The notes: generated by a model from the letters alone, not told the origin. 64,000 nucleotides of DNA from Mercurialis annua (GCF_937616625.2 NC_065572.1:250501-314500), one strand, 5' to 3'. Shown: positions 22,473 through 35,590, numbered from the stretch's first letter. Program-made: numbers and translations.

Positions 22473-25400
22473 TCAGAAGTAGGAAGATTGCGCTGGGATA
22501 ACTTTCATCTGCCTTAGCACCAATGCTGATTTCTTTTTGAGGGCATCGTTTCCGAGAAGTTGGATAAGGATCCTCTCTGTCCTTTGAAATAAAGCGTCGC
22601 TTATCTTCGTATGCTTTACTATTTTGTGCAATAGGTCCAGCGCTTTGCTTTTTCCTGCGACGGATCCCTTCTCCACCACTTGTAATATGGCCGCCACCCC
22701 CTGGCTATCCACAATGGCCGCAGTTGCATACGATACAGTGGCAGGGTCTGCCACCAAGGTTTCCAGTGTTGTTAGTGCAGCCTCTGCCACTTCGCTCTCT
22801 GTTTCGCTCATTATTTTTACAAGCGGTTGCAATGCATCTGCTTTTACCAGGCATAATGCGTGTCTAGGTGAACAAGCAGCTCCATGAACACCACATAAAT
22901 CCTCATCATCTGCTGATCCTGAGCAGCATCGAGACATGTTTGGGAATAGGTTCATCACTTGCAGCATAGGTGCAGATCTCTTGGCCTGCTTTGCCATATT
23001 GGTCGCGTCCAATGCTGACTTGCTTGTTGATTGAGATAAATGCGCAAGTGCAATGGCTGTTCGTATCTTGGCCAGCGAACTGCCTCTTGAGAGAACTCGC
23101 ACTAGGGATGGATACAATTCAAGCTGGCCCACCTGTCTCTGAAGTTCAGGTTTTGTTGGTTCTGTGAATCGTAAAAGTGCTGCTAAAGCATTCTCCAGTA
23201 GAGATGCATCTACATCAGCAGGCCCTCTCTTCCCATTATTTTCCTCTACTGCACCACAAATCACCTCACGAATGGCTTTTAATGCTTCTGATTTTTGCAG
23301 TATGTCATCGATGTTGGTGTCATCTTTAGGGAGCTGGCTGATGATTGCTGCAGCAAGACTTCTTTCTTCAGCATCCACTGAATGGGTCAAAATTGCTATT
23401 AAGGAATTAATTGCAGTTTCTTTCCCATGGGATGGAGGGAGCCGTACCCCATCAGGATGACCATCTGAAATACAGTGTGTTAGTTTAAGTACCCATCTTT
23501 TCACCTGAGGTTGAGCACCATCAAGCAAAGAAAATAGGTGAGCGATTGTATGGCTATTGGATCGGATTACTTCTTGAGCTATGCTAGATTTATGGCTGAG
23601 TTCAACAAGAAGGTGCAAGAATTGAATCTTTACTTGAGGGTCAGGGTTGACTACTAGTTCCATAAAGAGGCTAATGTTGTGTTCTGATTGCAGCTCTCGA
23701 AGGCCCTGATGCATTTCGAATTGAGGATGCTGGCAAGCTTCAACTAGTCGAGCAAGGATCTCACCAGCTTCTTGCTTCAAATGTACATCAGTGCTAGTAA
23801 GTGAGATGACACCAAGTAGAGGCAATATCATTGCAGTGTCGGATAGAAGGTGTTGTGACATTTTGGGGTATGCTATTAGCTTCTTGAAGCATCCGAGGGA
23901 AACCAATTTTAATGCGGAGTTGTTTGAAGAGAGCATATGTGTTAGACTCTCTATGAATTTCCTATCCTTCAAGCCATTTAAACTTTGTTCACTGAGTTGC
24001 ATCTTCAGAAAATCATTAGCCATCCATGCTCTACTTTCTTGGGGTCCTGTGGAAGAGACTATGTCAGTGATTTCAAGCTAAAGTGGTGGAAAAGTAATGG
24101 GTGCCATTTTTTTGCTTATGTACCTTGATTGAAACGAGCTACAAATGGTTTGAAATATCCAGCTTCAGCCATCTTCACGACAAAGGATGTGTTGGAGGAA
24201 AGATTCTCTAACACGTCCTTTGCTTTTTCTGAAATGCCAGGGCTATTATTTTCAAGCAATGAAACCAAAAGAGGAATGCAGTCTCTGGTATTCCCAATTT
24301 TTTCTGTAAGCGTCTCACGCTGGGACAATTCTAGCAAAACTGCAACAGCATCAGCTATTTTATCACTTCTATAGATCTGTTTCACAATACGGCGAACCAC
24401 CCCTGCTTCTACCATTGCTTCCTGCAAAGTTCCACAGAACATGACCTCTTAGAGTTACATAGGGGAAAGCTGAAATCGAAAAGATAGTCAACATCTAATC
24501 TCTGCTACCTTGTGGTTATCAGTGTGTTTGGCAAGGAAGTAAAGACATTTCAAGGTTGCCATGGTGTTCAGCCTATTTTCATTTAAGAATTCTACTAATT
24601 TTGGAATGATGCCCTTCTCTACGGCTGTGACTGCACACTCTGGGATTTCCATGAAAATCTGCAAGTCCTCCAAGGCCGTATTTTGTGTAGGACTATCATT
24701 GAAATTGATAGCAGAGAGTGCAGCTTGGAATTTTAAATCCATGTCCCTTCGTTTCCGTTCTTCTACGGAGCTTCGAAGAATAATATTTGGAGTAAGCTCT
24801 AAAGAAGAGAGCTCCTCTCTACAAGTGGGACAGTTTTTCTCTCCTCTGTCGAAGTGGTCCTGAATGGCCTTCCTCTCAAAGCTATGGCCACAAAATATTG
24901 CAACTGGGTCAGTCATCATCTCTTTGCACAAGGGGCATCTGAATGAATTAATCGGGTATTGCTTTTGGCGAGTATCGATATCCTTTTCTTGTGCTCTGCT
25001 TACAGTTTCTGTACTGTGTAACAATTGCATCAATTGAGACAGTTGAAGTGCCTCTGCCTGCTTCTTCTTATCTTCCATTTCTTCCTTTTCCTGCTTCAGA
25101 AGTATCAGTTCCTTTTGAATCAAGGATGCATTTGCACCAACACCAACAATTTCTGCAATCTTGTCGAGGAGCTTCACTGCATTTTCCTGATTCCTAGCGT
25201 TCTGGGACATTGAATTCTCTATCTCTAAAGCAATTGATTCCATAGCAACTGTTGAGCGGAATTCCATTGATGTCAGATTGCTGATTATCTGGTTAGTCAT
25301 GGTTTTTAAGCTCAGTGCAATATCAAGATTGACCAACTGAAACGAGGCAATGGTAGTGGCTATCTCTTTAGCTAATTCTTTCATCTGCAATAGGATTGAA

Positions 25401-25717
25401 TGTGATTGAAGTAAAAGGCGGAGGTGGCTTCCGGTCTTGTAGTCTCGGACAATTTGGTGAGCCTTCATTAGCTGACCAGTTAAGGTCATTAATGCAACTT
25501 TTGTAAATTCTGAACCCATTGCAGCTTCAACTTTTTTGGCGTCCAAGGCCCTGAGGAGATTGCTTAGCTCAGAGAGAGTCCTGGAAAATTGTTGAAAGCT
25601 GTCCTTATTAAGAACTACATCCCTTGTTTCGCTAACAAGGTCCATTGCCTGGAATGTGACCTTATTCCACATTTCCTGCAATACAGCTACTCCTACGTCC
25701 TCAATTCCAACATCCAT
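22473..25717 (-). CDS. U-box/ARM-repeat E3 ubiquitin ligase, PUB43/PUB44-like
   Basis: Three coding exons: 24509-25717, 24124-24421 and 22473-24046, all GT-AG, total 1026 residues. The ATG at 25715-25717 (MDVGIEDVGVAVLQ) is the first in frame. Residues 1-240 form the helical N-terminal region of the long PUBs, ending in a coiled coil (LKQEKEEMEDKKKQ). The U-box is at about 257-330 (FRCPLCKEMMTDPVAIFCGHSFE...NCPTCREE), where E2 enzymes dock. From about 350 to the end are armadillo repeats for substrate binding. Length and order match PUB43/44-type ligases, some of which act in senescence and immunity; the substrate here is unknown. No lesion is seen, and the gene looks functional. Confidence 0.9.
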
Positions 25718-26481
25718 TGAAAGTCGCTGATATTTTGGAAGCAAACTGAAACTTGTTTCAGTTACTCTTTAGGTCTCAATATCTTATTTGTGAGCATTGA
25801 ACCTGAAGCTGACAATATATACAATTCATAGCTGCAATCTCGTCTCAGCACAGGTGAGAGAAAAAACTGATCAAACAGCTTGGAGTATGTTTCTCACCCT
25901 GTGTGCAAGATTTGGGGACAGTCTTCAGCTATGCCATATTTTTTACGAGGTAAATATGTTGGTTGAACTTACTAGATGGAAGAGTAAATTTCAGATGATT
26001 AATAGATTTGGTTAAAGTTAAATTTGCTTCTTGATATCTTTGATTTATAATTTGCACAATCATTTATTGCATTAAAAAAATTGAACTTTGTGAGATGCCC
26101 AACAAATGGGATAATTCAAGTGGCCTCTGAAGGATGACTTAAAAAGCAAAGTCAATATGCAGAAATAGACTAAAACACATTTAATGGTGAAATAAAGAAC
26201 AAAAATAATAATCAGGTGGCTTGCCTGAAATCTGCAGCCTAAATATTCGCGGAAATAGCAGACACGAATTCCCTGTTTCAGTTTCAGGCTAAGAAATTGA
26301 CTGTGTCGAGCAGAGCAGAAAATTGAAACCTAAGAGGAGCTTGAGATGATGTTAAGAGTAGCAGATGTGTGGTTTTGGGATGGTGGAAATAGAGAGGTAG
26401 GGGACTGAAATTAATCTTGATTTTTAATTGTTGCTTTAGCTTTGCACACTCTGGGGCCATATGATATATAGTCAAAGGTAC
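25718..26481 (-). promoter_or_regulatory. Leader region of the U-box gene
   Basis: Between the TATA box at 26482 and the ATG are about 760 bases. A non-coding first exon near 26230-26450 and a leader intron ending at the acceptor GTTTCAG (about 25746) are plausible but inferred. Confidence 0.4.
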
Positions 26482-26489
26482 TATTTATA
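26482..26489 (-). promoter_or_regulatory. TATA box of the U-box gene
   Basis: TATAAATA on the minus strand; transcription would begin near 26455. Confidence 0.5.
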
Positions 26490-27129
26490 CGCGTACAGCA
26501 TATATCTTGAGATTGAAAGGGTAAAGTAGTTGTGACTATATATTGAAAATGATGGCTAATTAATTACATAGGCGGCCTTGAGCAATTCTGGAGTGTAAAA
26601 TGGGAGCTTAGCTCATTTTCTCGTAATTCCGGGATGCGCTTTGACATAGGAAATTTCCAGGCATTTTCAGAATCTAGATAATAATATTCACATGACGACC
26701 TTGTTATTTTCTTAGTCGTACCAACCATATTTTTGACACATTGATCCCAGCACTTGAATTTCATTATCCAGTTGAATTTTATTGTGGAATGCTAAATTTC
26801 AGATTCTTTTATGATATCATTATTTCGGAATGCTAATATATTTATATTTAGAATTCGTAAAGGGAAAAAAAAAAGGCATGCACTTGCAGTTGCATGTACA
26901 AAATTATAGTAACACATAAGAAGACCATAGCACACTGTTGCATCTCCTCTTTCTTGTTGAGGACAATCCAAAAACCGTTATGACTGTCTACACTAACTCG
27001 CTCACAAACCAAAACAAATGAAAATGGCACCACGAGGAGCCACATTCGCCCAAAAAACAAAAACGTTATTTATATATATAATATATAGATAGATATAGGC
27101 GTGCTTAGGCAGGCAATGCTGTATTTTAG
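26490..27129. other. Intergenic DNA between the ERF and U-box genes
   Basis: No gene or clear repeat is seen. The ERF 3' untranslated region lies at the right end. Confidence 0.5.
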
Positions 27130-27825
27130 TCAAAAGAAAAAGGAAGATGACGATGAGCTGAAATCAATCCCGTCTGTGATTGCAGCATCAGAAGATGGGT
27201 GGTCGTTAGAATGAAAATTCAAAAAGGATCCTGTTGCTGAAGGGTCAAGGCAATAATCTGCAGGCTGTTGAGAAAACCCATAAAAAGGGGTGTCGTTCCA
27301 GAAATGATGATCCAAGTCTGTGCCATAATTAGTAGAAGTAGTGACATCAGGAGGTAGGGGAGGAAGCTGAATATCATCAGAAGGCCTGCCAACAGCAACT
27401 ACAGGAGCGGTAGAAGGCTCGAATTGGAAAGATGAAGCTGCAGACCCTCCTGGTAAGTTGGCATCATGAGGAATGAATGAGGAGGGTGCACTGAAATGAG
27501 GGAAGAAAGCAGAGAGGGATTCATCGGGGGAGAGAATGGAGGTGACAGAGGAGGTAGCAGGCATATCAGAGTACACAAAGTTTGTGCGAGCCTTCAAGCC
27601 ACGCATGGAACGGGCAGCACGATCGTAGGCCAAGGCAGCCTCCTCAGCGGTGTCAAAAGTGCCCAGCCAATGCCTCTCTTTAGTTGAGGGGTCTCTAATC
27701 TCCGCAGCATAGCGGCCCCATGGTCTCCTTCTAACTCCCAGGAACCTCACTTGTGGCTCTTGGCTTTGGTCTGGCAGTTTTCTTTTGGTCTTTGAAGGCG
27801 AAGATGAGTTGGTTTTTGTGTCCAT
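27130..27825 (-). CDS. LEP: AP2/ERF transcription factor, LEAFY PETIOLE (ERF088)-like
   Basis: Intronless, 231 residues, ATG at 27823-27825 ([12 protein letters not shown]). One AP2 domain at about residues 28-85 ([49 protein letters not shown]) binds GCC-box type DNA. The run TNFVYSDMP followed by [11 protein letters not shown], and LPPLP further on, is the pattern of the group VIII (B-1) factors LEP/ERF086/DRN-like; the short N-terminus and length fit LEP best. In that group the domain usually reads MRGTRARTNF; here it is [10 protein letters not shown]. The C-terminus is rich in Ser, Pro and Phe, ending in a Ser run and FFF. Such factors act in the nucleus on leaf and meristem growth. The LEP assignment among close paralogues is inference. 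Confidence 0.88.
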   Translation of the reverse strand: MDTKTNSSSPSKTKRKLPDQSQEPQVRFLGVRRRPWGRYAAEIRDPSTKERHWLGTFDTAEEAALAYDRAARSMRGLKARTNFVYSDMPATSSVTSILSPDESLSAFFPHFSAPSSFIPHDANLPGGSAASSFQFEPSTAPVVAVGRPSDDIQLPPLPPDVTTSTNYGTDLDHHFWNDTPFYGFSQQPADYCLDPSATGSFLNFHSNDHPSSDAAITDGIDFSSSSSSFFF

Positions 27826-27920
27826 GTTATTTAATTGGTAGGCTAAGTAATCAAGCAAAGGATCAAACTAAGTAAAACAGATGAGAGTAAGTTGCTTGTT
27901 CAAACAATGGTTGCATGAAA

Positions 27921-27930
27921 TATATATATA
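27921..27930 (-). promoter_or_regulatory. TATA box of the ERF gene
   Basis: TATATATATA on the minus strand, about 95 bases upstream of the ATG. Confidence 0.55.
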
Positions 27931-28862
27931 GCCCAGAGGAGTGTAGCGTTTTCCTTTCGACCCTACCTTAATCATATCTCTTGTTCTTAGGTATGTTATA
28001 TATTTGGATTAGCATTTGTATTTCCAAACTAGTAGTAGTATTATATAGTATCTGCATTACAGTTATGTACTGGTATGCTGATGTGTCTGTCTGTGTATGA
28101 TATGAACTTAAAATTAACTCCCTCTCACTACTGAACACGTAAGTGGTTGTGCAATTTATTCAATATTAAGTAGAGTGCTCTTTTTTACTAAAGGCTTCTT
28201 AATGGCATAGAAATTTGTTACTGCCTCACTGTAAAGAAACATCCAAATTCCAAGCATTTATAGCAGTACTAGTATTTTAATTTCAACTGAATTGGCATGC
28301 ATGTATTCTCAATTAATTGACAATCTCTTTTATATTTTTAACTAGATCTTTTATTTTTTATTTTCTTTTATTATTATTAGCTTTTTTTGTAAAAGCTGAA
28401 GTATTTTATATGACAAGAGGGTATAAACTAAAGTAATTATTTATTATATTTAAACTTCATGTCGATAAAATACCAATTTTTTTTTGGATGAGGTCAATTC
28501 TAACCAGAACGTTTAAGATCATCAATTTTAGCCAATTTTTGATAAGTACATTTTAATTTTAATCAGTTATTCATTTTTTTTATTTGTTTTAATTATTACA
28601 ATTTCGTAATATATATCCTACATTTGATTTTACAAATAAAAAAGATTAGGTTTGATTAGAAATGAAAATAAAATAAAAATGTGGTATTGTTTTTGAAAAG
28701 AATGAGTGACAAGACTAAAATTGAAATTTAGTTGTTGAAAATTGGTTAAATTAGTATATTTGAAAAGTTTGGTTATAACCGATTTCATCCGAAATTTTCT
28801 TTGTAATTTATAAGACATTTATAATTAATGTACTATCTTAAACAATGTGAATAATGTTGTTC
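27931..28862. other. Intergenic AT-rich DNA
   Basis: Upstream region of the ERF gene; no gene or definable repeat is seen. Confidence 0.5.
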
Positions 28863-29521
28863 TATTAGAAATATTGGTGGGAGTAATTAATTATAAATTG
28901 GTGAGAATGTAATAATTCACCCACATGTTTATGAGAGTGTTTAGGTTCAACCATGACCTAATAACTAGAACTAGTTAATAGGTGGTTGAACCTTTACTCT
29001 TATAAACTCATTTATATTTGTTCTTCTAAGCAATGTGGGATTATCTTTAACACTCCCCCTCAAGTGCAACCGGGACTGGACATCCGGTTATCACTTGAAA
29101 TTAACTCCCCCTGAAACTGAAATTTTTGATTTAACAAGCAGCGGCAACACCGGACCGGGCCGCTGGGAATGAACATCCAGACGGACAACCGACAAATTAA
29201 GAATCCGGGCCAGACCCACTGAAATTTTTGATTTAATACGCAGCGGCAATACCGGACCGGGCCGCTGGGACTGGACATCCAGACGGACAACCGGCAAATT
29301 AAGAACCCGAGCCAGACCCGCTTTGATACCATATTAGAAATATTGGTGGGAGTAATTAATTATAAATTGGTGAGAATGTAATAATTCACCCACATGCTTA
29401 TGAGAGTGTTTAGGTTCAACCAAGACCTAATAACTAGAACTAGTTAATAGGTGGTTGAACCTTTACACTTATAAACTCATTTATATTTATTCTTCTAAGC
29501 AATGTGAGATTATCATTAACA
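28863..29521 (-). mobile_element. TRIM retrotransposon, 659 bp
   Basis: Two 190-bp direct repeats (28863-29052 and 29332-29521) bound a 279-bp centre with no protein. On the minus strand the right repeat is followed by a tRNA-Met primer site TGGTATCAAAG (29321-29331), and the left one is preceded by a purine tract GAGGGGGAG, so the element runs on the minus strand. On that strand the repeats begin TGTTAA and end AATA, not the usual CA. The centre holds two copies of a 102-bp unit (from 29116 and 29218; each with GCAGCGGCAA and GGACCGGGCCGCTGGGA). Each LTR has a hairpin GGTTCAACC...GGTTGAACC. No 5-base duplication is clear. Confidence 0.75.
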
Positions 29522-29549
29522 TACTCCTCATGATTAGTCATAAATTGTA

Positions 29550-29821
29550 CTCCCTCCGTCCCAATAGAGTTGTCCACTTTGAGAAATATTTTTGTCCCAA
29601 AACTCTTGTCCACTTTCAAAAAGTAACTACCTTTTACACTCAATTTTTCTTTATTAACCCTCTTTAAAATTTACTATTGAGTAACTTGCTAGTGGACCCT
29701 ATATTAAATAGGGGTATGAAAAGAAAAGTAAGGAAAATTTTATAAAACCCATAAGTAATAATTACTTTTCTTAAACTATGTGATAAAGATAAAGTGGACA
29801 ACTCTATTGGGACGGAGGGAG
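29550..29821. mobile_element. Stowaway MITE, 272 bp
   Basis: Ends CTCCCTCCGTCCCAATAGAG and CTCTATTGGGACGGAGGGAG are perfect inverted repeats, with TA on both sides (29548-29549, 29822-29823). Inside, GTTGTCCACTTT and AAAGTGGACAAC also pair. Confidence 0.9.
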
Positions 29822-30140
29822 TAGTACTAATGAACAAACTCCATCGTCTGATGATGGATAATATTATGAGAATATTGCATGCCTTAATACCTCATACACT
29901 TATGATTAATTGCTCAAGACATGATCACCTCATCAAAATCAACTTATTATGCACATCATTATTCAATTGTCAGTGCCAATCAATCATCCCTACAATAACA
30001 TCATAAGATTGATCGGCACATGATTCTTCTCTAACCCACCTTAACTTTTTTCTTATACAAATTAATTGAGACCATAAATTAATTATATATATCTACATGC
30101 ACGCATACAAAAAGCTCATGTTACCCTATGCTATATAGTA

Positions 30141-31030
30141 CTCCCACCAATTTTTTTAGTTGTCCATTTAACTAAAATTGTCATATTAAAAAGATTTAAT
30201 TTCTTAAAAAAATCCCATCTTATATTTTTTTTTTCGTTTATACTCTAACCTTGTAAAAATAAATTTGTATTCAATTTTGGATTTTTATATTTTATCCCTA
30301 CCCAAAAGCATTAAATTATACTATTTTTATTTGAAAAAGAATTTAAACAAACTTTTTTCTGTTTTTAAAAATACAAATAAATTCTTAAACTTACAAAATA
30401 ATTAAATACATCCAAATAATTAATTAATTTTTTTAATTTTATAAAATTAAAAAAAATATTACTATTTTTAATTTTTTTGTCAGAAATATTTTTTAAAAAA
30501 AATTAAAAAAATTAAAAATAAATTCGGAAATATTTTTTAAAAAAATTTAAAAAAATTATCATTATTATTTTTAATTTTTTGAAGAAGATAGTATATTTAT
30601 ATTATTTTAATAACATTAATATCTAATTAATATATAAGTTAAAAATAAAAAATTGTTTTAAACTCTTTTTTAAATGAAAAGAGTACAATTTAATACTTTT
30701 GGGTAGAGACGAAATATAAAAACTCAAAATTGGATACAAATGGCGTTTTTACAAAATCAGGGTATAAACGGAAAAAAAAATGTAAGGTGAGATTTTTTTA
30801 AGGTTTTAAGCTATTAAGAAAGTGGAGTTTTTGTTTTAAATTATGGAGTAAATATTCAAATAACCTTATTATATAGTAAATGTTTTTGTAAGTTGAGTTA
30901 TAGAGTCATTTATTAGGCAAGGAATAAATTTGGAAGATAATAGCTAATGTTATCTTAAATTTTTAAAAGGATAACTATTGATGGAAAAATATATTTGTTT
31001 AAAATGACAATTAAAAAAAAATGGAGAAAG
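30141..31030. mobile_element. Stowaway-like foldback element with a nested foldback
   Basis: Ends CTCCCACCAATTTTTTT and AAAATGGAGAAAG with TA on both sides (30139-30140, 31031-31032). Inside, arms of about 150 bases (about 30202-30355 and 30655-30806) form a second inverted repeat starting TTAAAAAAATCCCATCTTA, resembling the MITEs at 32768 and 33545. Confidence 0.65.
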
Positions 31031-31032
31031 TA

Positions 31033-32767
31033 CTAATAATGTATATGGAGGACGTGGAACACAAAATGAGTATAATAACCTCAGCCATGTGCGTCCAATG
31101 TTCCACGATTCATCGTTTAGAATGCTATAATTAATATTAATGGGTTGCTTTCAAACTCCATGGAAGCCACTTTTCCGATTAAATTCGGTATTCAACTCCA
31201 GATTATGAGAATTAAGGCCTCACTCATTGGGTTGCATGTGCTGTGGGAGCGCCTTTCTCGATCAAAGCAGTCTCTAATATTTAATAACATAAACTTTATA
31301 AAATTTATAACTATTCTCTGTTTAATTAAACAGAATTGCATAATTGAAGAATAAGAAAAAAAATTAATCATTCAGTGCTCCTTTGTAGTCAGAGTAAATG
31401 TTTATGGAGATAAGATTGTAAGGTTCAAAAGCCTGAGCATTGTTCCCACTTGCATGCTGCAAAGACTTTAGAGGAGAAACGTAATGGCTAGAACAAAATA
31501 CGACATTTACACATATGTAAATCATTCTTAACCAATTGTGAATCTAGCATTCTCTAAAGGTCATTACGGAGTAATTATTTTTATTAACTTTGTGACTCAG
31601 GGTTAAAAAAATTGGATTGAACATTTGCAATTTGCATATTATAGTTTGCCTATTTGGGCATTCCATACTCATAAATTTACTGTATTAGTTTTGGCATCAT
31701 CTAATGCTACCTAACTTTCAAAATTAAAACATGCATTATCAGCTTGCAACTCTAATACTTAAAACATTAAGAAAGGGAAATTTGATGGTCAAAGTCACAA
31801 ATCTAAATGTGTTTAACAATTAGCTAGCTAGGCCTAGGATAGGGGGATTAAAACATATAGAGTAAGATAATTATATAAAAGTAAAATATATTTATTTAGT
31901 TGTCAGTATACCTCGTTTAGTTATTTTATTAAATATATCAATAATTTATTTAAAATGATATGATGTAATATTACATGTTCACATATGCAAAACGTATTTT
32001 ACTTGACATATATGATACCGTACTACTACGATATAAGCTATGTGGTGGTATTCAAAAACAAATGAAACAAATTATTTTCTTAAAGTAAAACATGATATAC
32101 TTTTAGTAAGGAATCATATATAAATATATTTTGAGTGTATAAACGGGGAGTATGCAATGCATTACCAAAGTTGATCTCTTAATGAAAAACAATATAGTAT
32201 GTTTGCCATGTGCAACCAAATAAGTTTTATAAATGTGCATCACTTGCGACAAAAATAGAGCTTTACAAAATGTTATGAAAGTCCAAGTAGTATATATGGT
32301 CCTCGATCGGGGCAAACCTAACCTAGCTAGCTAGAGCCACTCGAGCGATATTCTCTTGAGCCAAAAAAATTATACCTATATATGTTTTCTAATTCTTTGC
32401 TATCTATATTTGACCTACTACCTCAACTCAACATTACATCTGTTTTGCTTCTTGTTATTTCCATGATCCAAATACAATCGTTTCTTACATATTTAGATAA
32501 ATAAAAATTATGCTGTTGATGTAGAAATTAACGATGAAAGTCTTTTTAATTATTCCAGCTTCTCAATTCTCAATTCATCCATTGCTACTTCATTTACTAA
32601 ATCAGTGTCATCTCTTGCGGCACAAACTTATTTTAGGAAACAAAATAAAACCAGAGACACAAGTTAGATCAATAAACAAAAATATAAATATTTTTTAAAA
32701 TTCAACAGCATACATGTATGGAAAAGGATATTGTCACAATTACAAATAATAAACTAAAAAGACTTAA
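31033..32767. other. Intergenic AT-rich DNA
   Basis: No gene, tRNA or clear mobile element seen on either strand. Confidence 0.5.
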
Positions 32768-33248
32768 TGACTTAAAAAAAAACTCTACCTTATAGCCTCT
32801 TTTCGATCCTACCCTGACGTTGAAAACTTGTCAAATTTACCGTATTTCGCATTTTATCGTTTCAATTATACCTCAATTTTTCAATTTTTGTCAATTTTTT
32901 ACTTAAATAATGAAATCATTCAATTAACCATGTTTAAAGATAGAATTAAATTTATTTACATTAAAAAGATACAAATAAGTTCTTTATTTTTAAAAACTAA
33001 CTAAAATCCATAATCAAATTAAAACTAATCTAAATTCTTTATTAATTTAATTAAAATTTAAATAAATTTTTAAACCTGTACAATTAATATATACTATAAA
33101 TGGACAATATTTTTGATTTTTTTTTAATTAAAGACTGTCAATTTAATATTTCAGGATATAATTGAAATGATAAATGTGAAATCGAGTAAAATTGTCAGGA
33201 TGGGATAAAAAGATATTATAAAATCGGAGATTTTTATGGTATTAGGCC
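32768..33248. mobile_element. Foldback MITE, about 480 bp
   Basis: The left arm (CTACCTTATAGCCTCTTTTCG...CCCTGACGTTG...TTTACC) and the right arm (AAATTGTCAGGATGGGATAAAAAGATATTATAAAATCGGAGA) are diverged inverted copies. Same family as 33545-33890 and the nested foldback at 30202. Ends approximate. Confidence 0.6.
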
Positions 33249-33544
33249 AACTTGAAAAAAAAAATAACTCATGTAATATTGATAGCAAAAAGTATATTTC
33301 ACTCGAAAATTCTAGTTCAAGTTTCTCCTTTTCCTACTATCAACAAAACACTTCACTATAAAAAGAATATTTTATTAGTCGGTAATGAATAATTTGAAAA
33401 CTTAATTAATTTTCCATCTATTTTACAACTGCAACTTTAAAAATTGTTACCCTTAATTTAAATATAATAGTAATATTTAAATAAAATTCATTTATAGCTG
33501 AAAAAGTCAACTAAAAAGTTTTAATTCTAAAGCTTAATTTTCAA

Positions 33545-33890
33545 AAATCTCGACATTTTAGCCTCTTTTTAATTTCACCTCAACGTTGTAAAATCGCCAG
33601 TTGTACCCAAATCTGAACCTTTAAATTTTAATTGTACCTAATCTCATAAATTAGATTCTTTTTCATTAGTTAAAAAAAACGCTTACAAATGACTTAATTT
33701 AATTTCTTTTCATTTAAATAATTCGAAATAAATTACTTATTGGAACTTTTTTTTTTCAAATGAAAAAGAGATCAATTTAGTACTTGTTGTACAATTGAAA
33801 GTGAAAGATGTAGATTCGAGTATAATTGGCGATTACACCGTATGTAAAATAAAAAAAGGCTAGAAGGTCGAGATTTTTTTAGGACATTTG
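33545..33890. mobile_element. Foldback MITE, about 345 bp
   Basis: Arms start ATCTCGACATTTTAGCCTC and end AGGCTAGAAGGTCGAGATT; GCCAGTTGTACC and ATAATTGGCGATTAC also oppose each other. Ends approximate. Confidence 0.65.
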
Positions 33891-33982
33891 ACCTAATTCT
33901 AACAACAAGTTTGGGTAGAAATTACAAGAATTCAAAGCTACTTGATAACATAGTGTCACCCAATAAAAAAAAATTCAAGCAA

Positions 33983-34161
33983 TGAGGTTGGTTCAAGTGG
34001 TAAGCGGCTTGATATTGCTTAAGTAAGGTCTCGGGTTCGAGTCCTTGTGAATGCGGAAAAATTCACTGGCAGACTCACCCACCATGCCAGGTGCGCGACG
34101 CGGGTCAGATCCGGATTAGTCATGGCGAAGCCTTGAAAACCGGATGAGCTTACCAAAAAAA
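33983..34161 (+). mobile_element. tRNA-derived SINE, plus orientation
   Basis: The pol III A box (GGTTCAAGTGGTAAGCGG) and B box (GGGTTCGAGTCC) are present, followed by a body with CTCACCCACCATGCCAGGTG and GACGCGGGTCAGATCCGG and a tail TTACC(A)9. The same family occurs inverted at 38628-38825. Confidence 0.8.
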
Positions 34162-35440
34162 AACTTCACAAAACTAGATTTAGAAACAAAAATGTTCAAG
34201 TGAGCATAAACTTACATATCTAAAAATTATATAAAAAAAAACTTATATTTATAACAAATTTAGAAAACAGCATCAAGTTGTAAAAATTTGATGTGTAAAT
34301 TAATCTTTCATAAGGGAATGAAAAAAATATGGATTTCGATGATACATTATTTTGGTCGATCTCAAAAGCGCAAAATATCGAATAATGTCTTGCAAAGATT
34401 TGTATTTGAAAAGAATCCAACATGAAACACATATAAGATAGACCGTAGATAAAACCGAAAAAAAATTGCTACAACTAATAAAATATGATAATAACATCAT
34501 ATATTTATTGTAAGATTAAGAACTTTTTAGGATGAGGAGGTGATTTTAGCCAAAAGCAAAGTCACCTCCCTTATTAAGGTCTTGTTAGGGCTTGGGAAGA
34601 GAATGTTGAAAAAAATAAAAATAGAATATTGAATAATTAAATTATATGCAGTAATAATAATGATAGAATAAGTAAGTAGTAGCTTATTTATTTTTTAAAA
34701 TTTCTTTTAATTATTGTTTTTATGAATTTTTTATTTTATAGTAATTGATTTATGATTCATTTTGCATAAAATTAAATCCAATGGTGCCAAAAAGACAAAA
34801 AAAAAAGAATTTTAGAATTTCATCTAAACCTTTTCAAATTTTATAAATCTATCCAAAAATTTGAAAAAATCACTAAAAATATATTTAATTTTTTAAATTT
34901 TATTTAATTGTACCTACGTGATAATTGAATGTATAATTCAAAAAGAAAAATAAGAATTGCCAATTGGATGATACATTGTTCAGATATTGAAAAATTTGAT
35001 AAATTTCCAACTCATTGATCAGATTGAGGTAGATTTATAACTTTGAAAGATTTGGATAAATTTTCAAATAGTAAAAAAAAATAGTTCTTTTGGCACCATT
35101 ACACTTAAAATCAATAATTTCTTTATAACTATTTTTAAACTTTTGACGTTAATATTATTTGTATTTGGTACTAATTGAAAATTTTTGGCAGTAATTTTTA
35201 TTGTTATTATTTGTGTATTTTTACTTGGTAATTTTTTTTATTACTGTCATTATGTTTTTATTTAGCGGTAATTTTTTGATTTTATATTGTTATGTTCAAC
35301 AAGCTGATAACCGTTTATTTAAAATTATAGTTCGGTAATCATTTTGTAACTTTTTATAATTCGTTAATCGTTTTATAAAAATGTTAGAGTCTGATAATTG
35401 GAAAAATATGTAGCCTCTTATTTTTCTAGGCAAAAGGCTC
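34162..35440. other. Intergenic AT-rich DNA
   Basis: No gene is supported. A diverged inverted repeat may span about 34835-35090 (TTTATAAATCTATCC and GGTAGATTTATAAC), too weak to name. Confidence 0.4.
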
Positions 35441-35590
35441 ATTTTAGCCCTTGAGGTCAGAGCGAAAGAATTAATAAGACCCTAAGGTCGGAGGTTGCTC
35501 ACTTTGCCCCCTGACGTTGTCCAAACTGGCTCAGATCACACCAAAAACTTAACACCGTTTGTTTTTCAGTTAAATGATGACGTAGCATGT
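35432..35590. repeat. Half of a foldback MITE
   Basis: AGGCAAAAGGCTCATTTTAG, CCCTTGAGGTC and CCCCCTGACGTTGTCC are of the style of plant MITE arms, but a second arm is not found here. Confidence 0.35.

Noticed and set aside
25715..25744. Ten extra N-terminal residues for the U-box protein
   Set aside because: They would start at TTG; the ATG at 25717 is the first usable start.
27826..27858. Longer N-terminus for the ERF protein
   Set aside because: It would start at TTG; the ATG at 27825 fits the family.
29060..29332. 90-codon frame with a repeated peptide
   Set aside because: It is the doubled 102-bp centre of the TRIM; no such protein is known in TRIMs.
33983..34060. tRNA gene
   Set aside because: A and B boxes are present but arms do not pair as a tRNA; the A-tail and second copy show a SINE.
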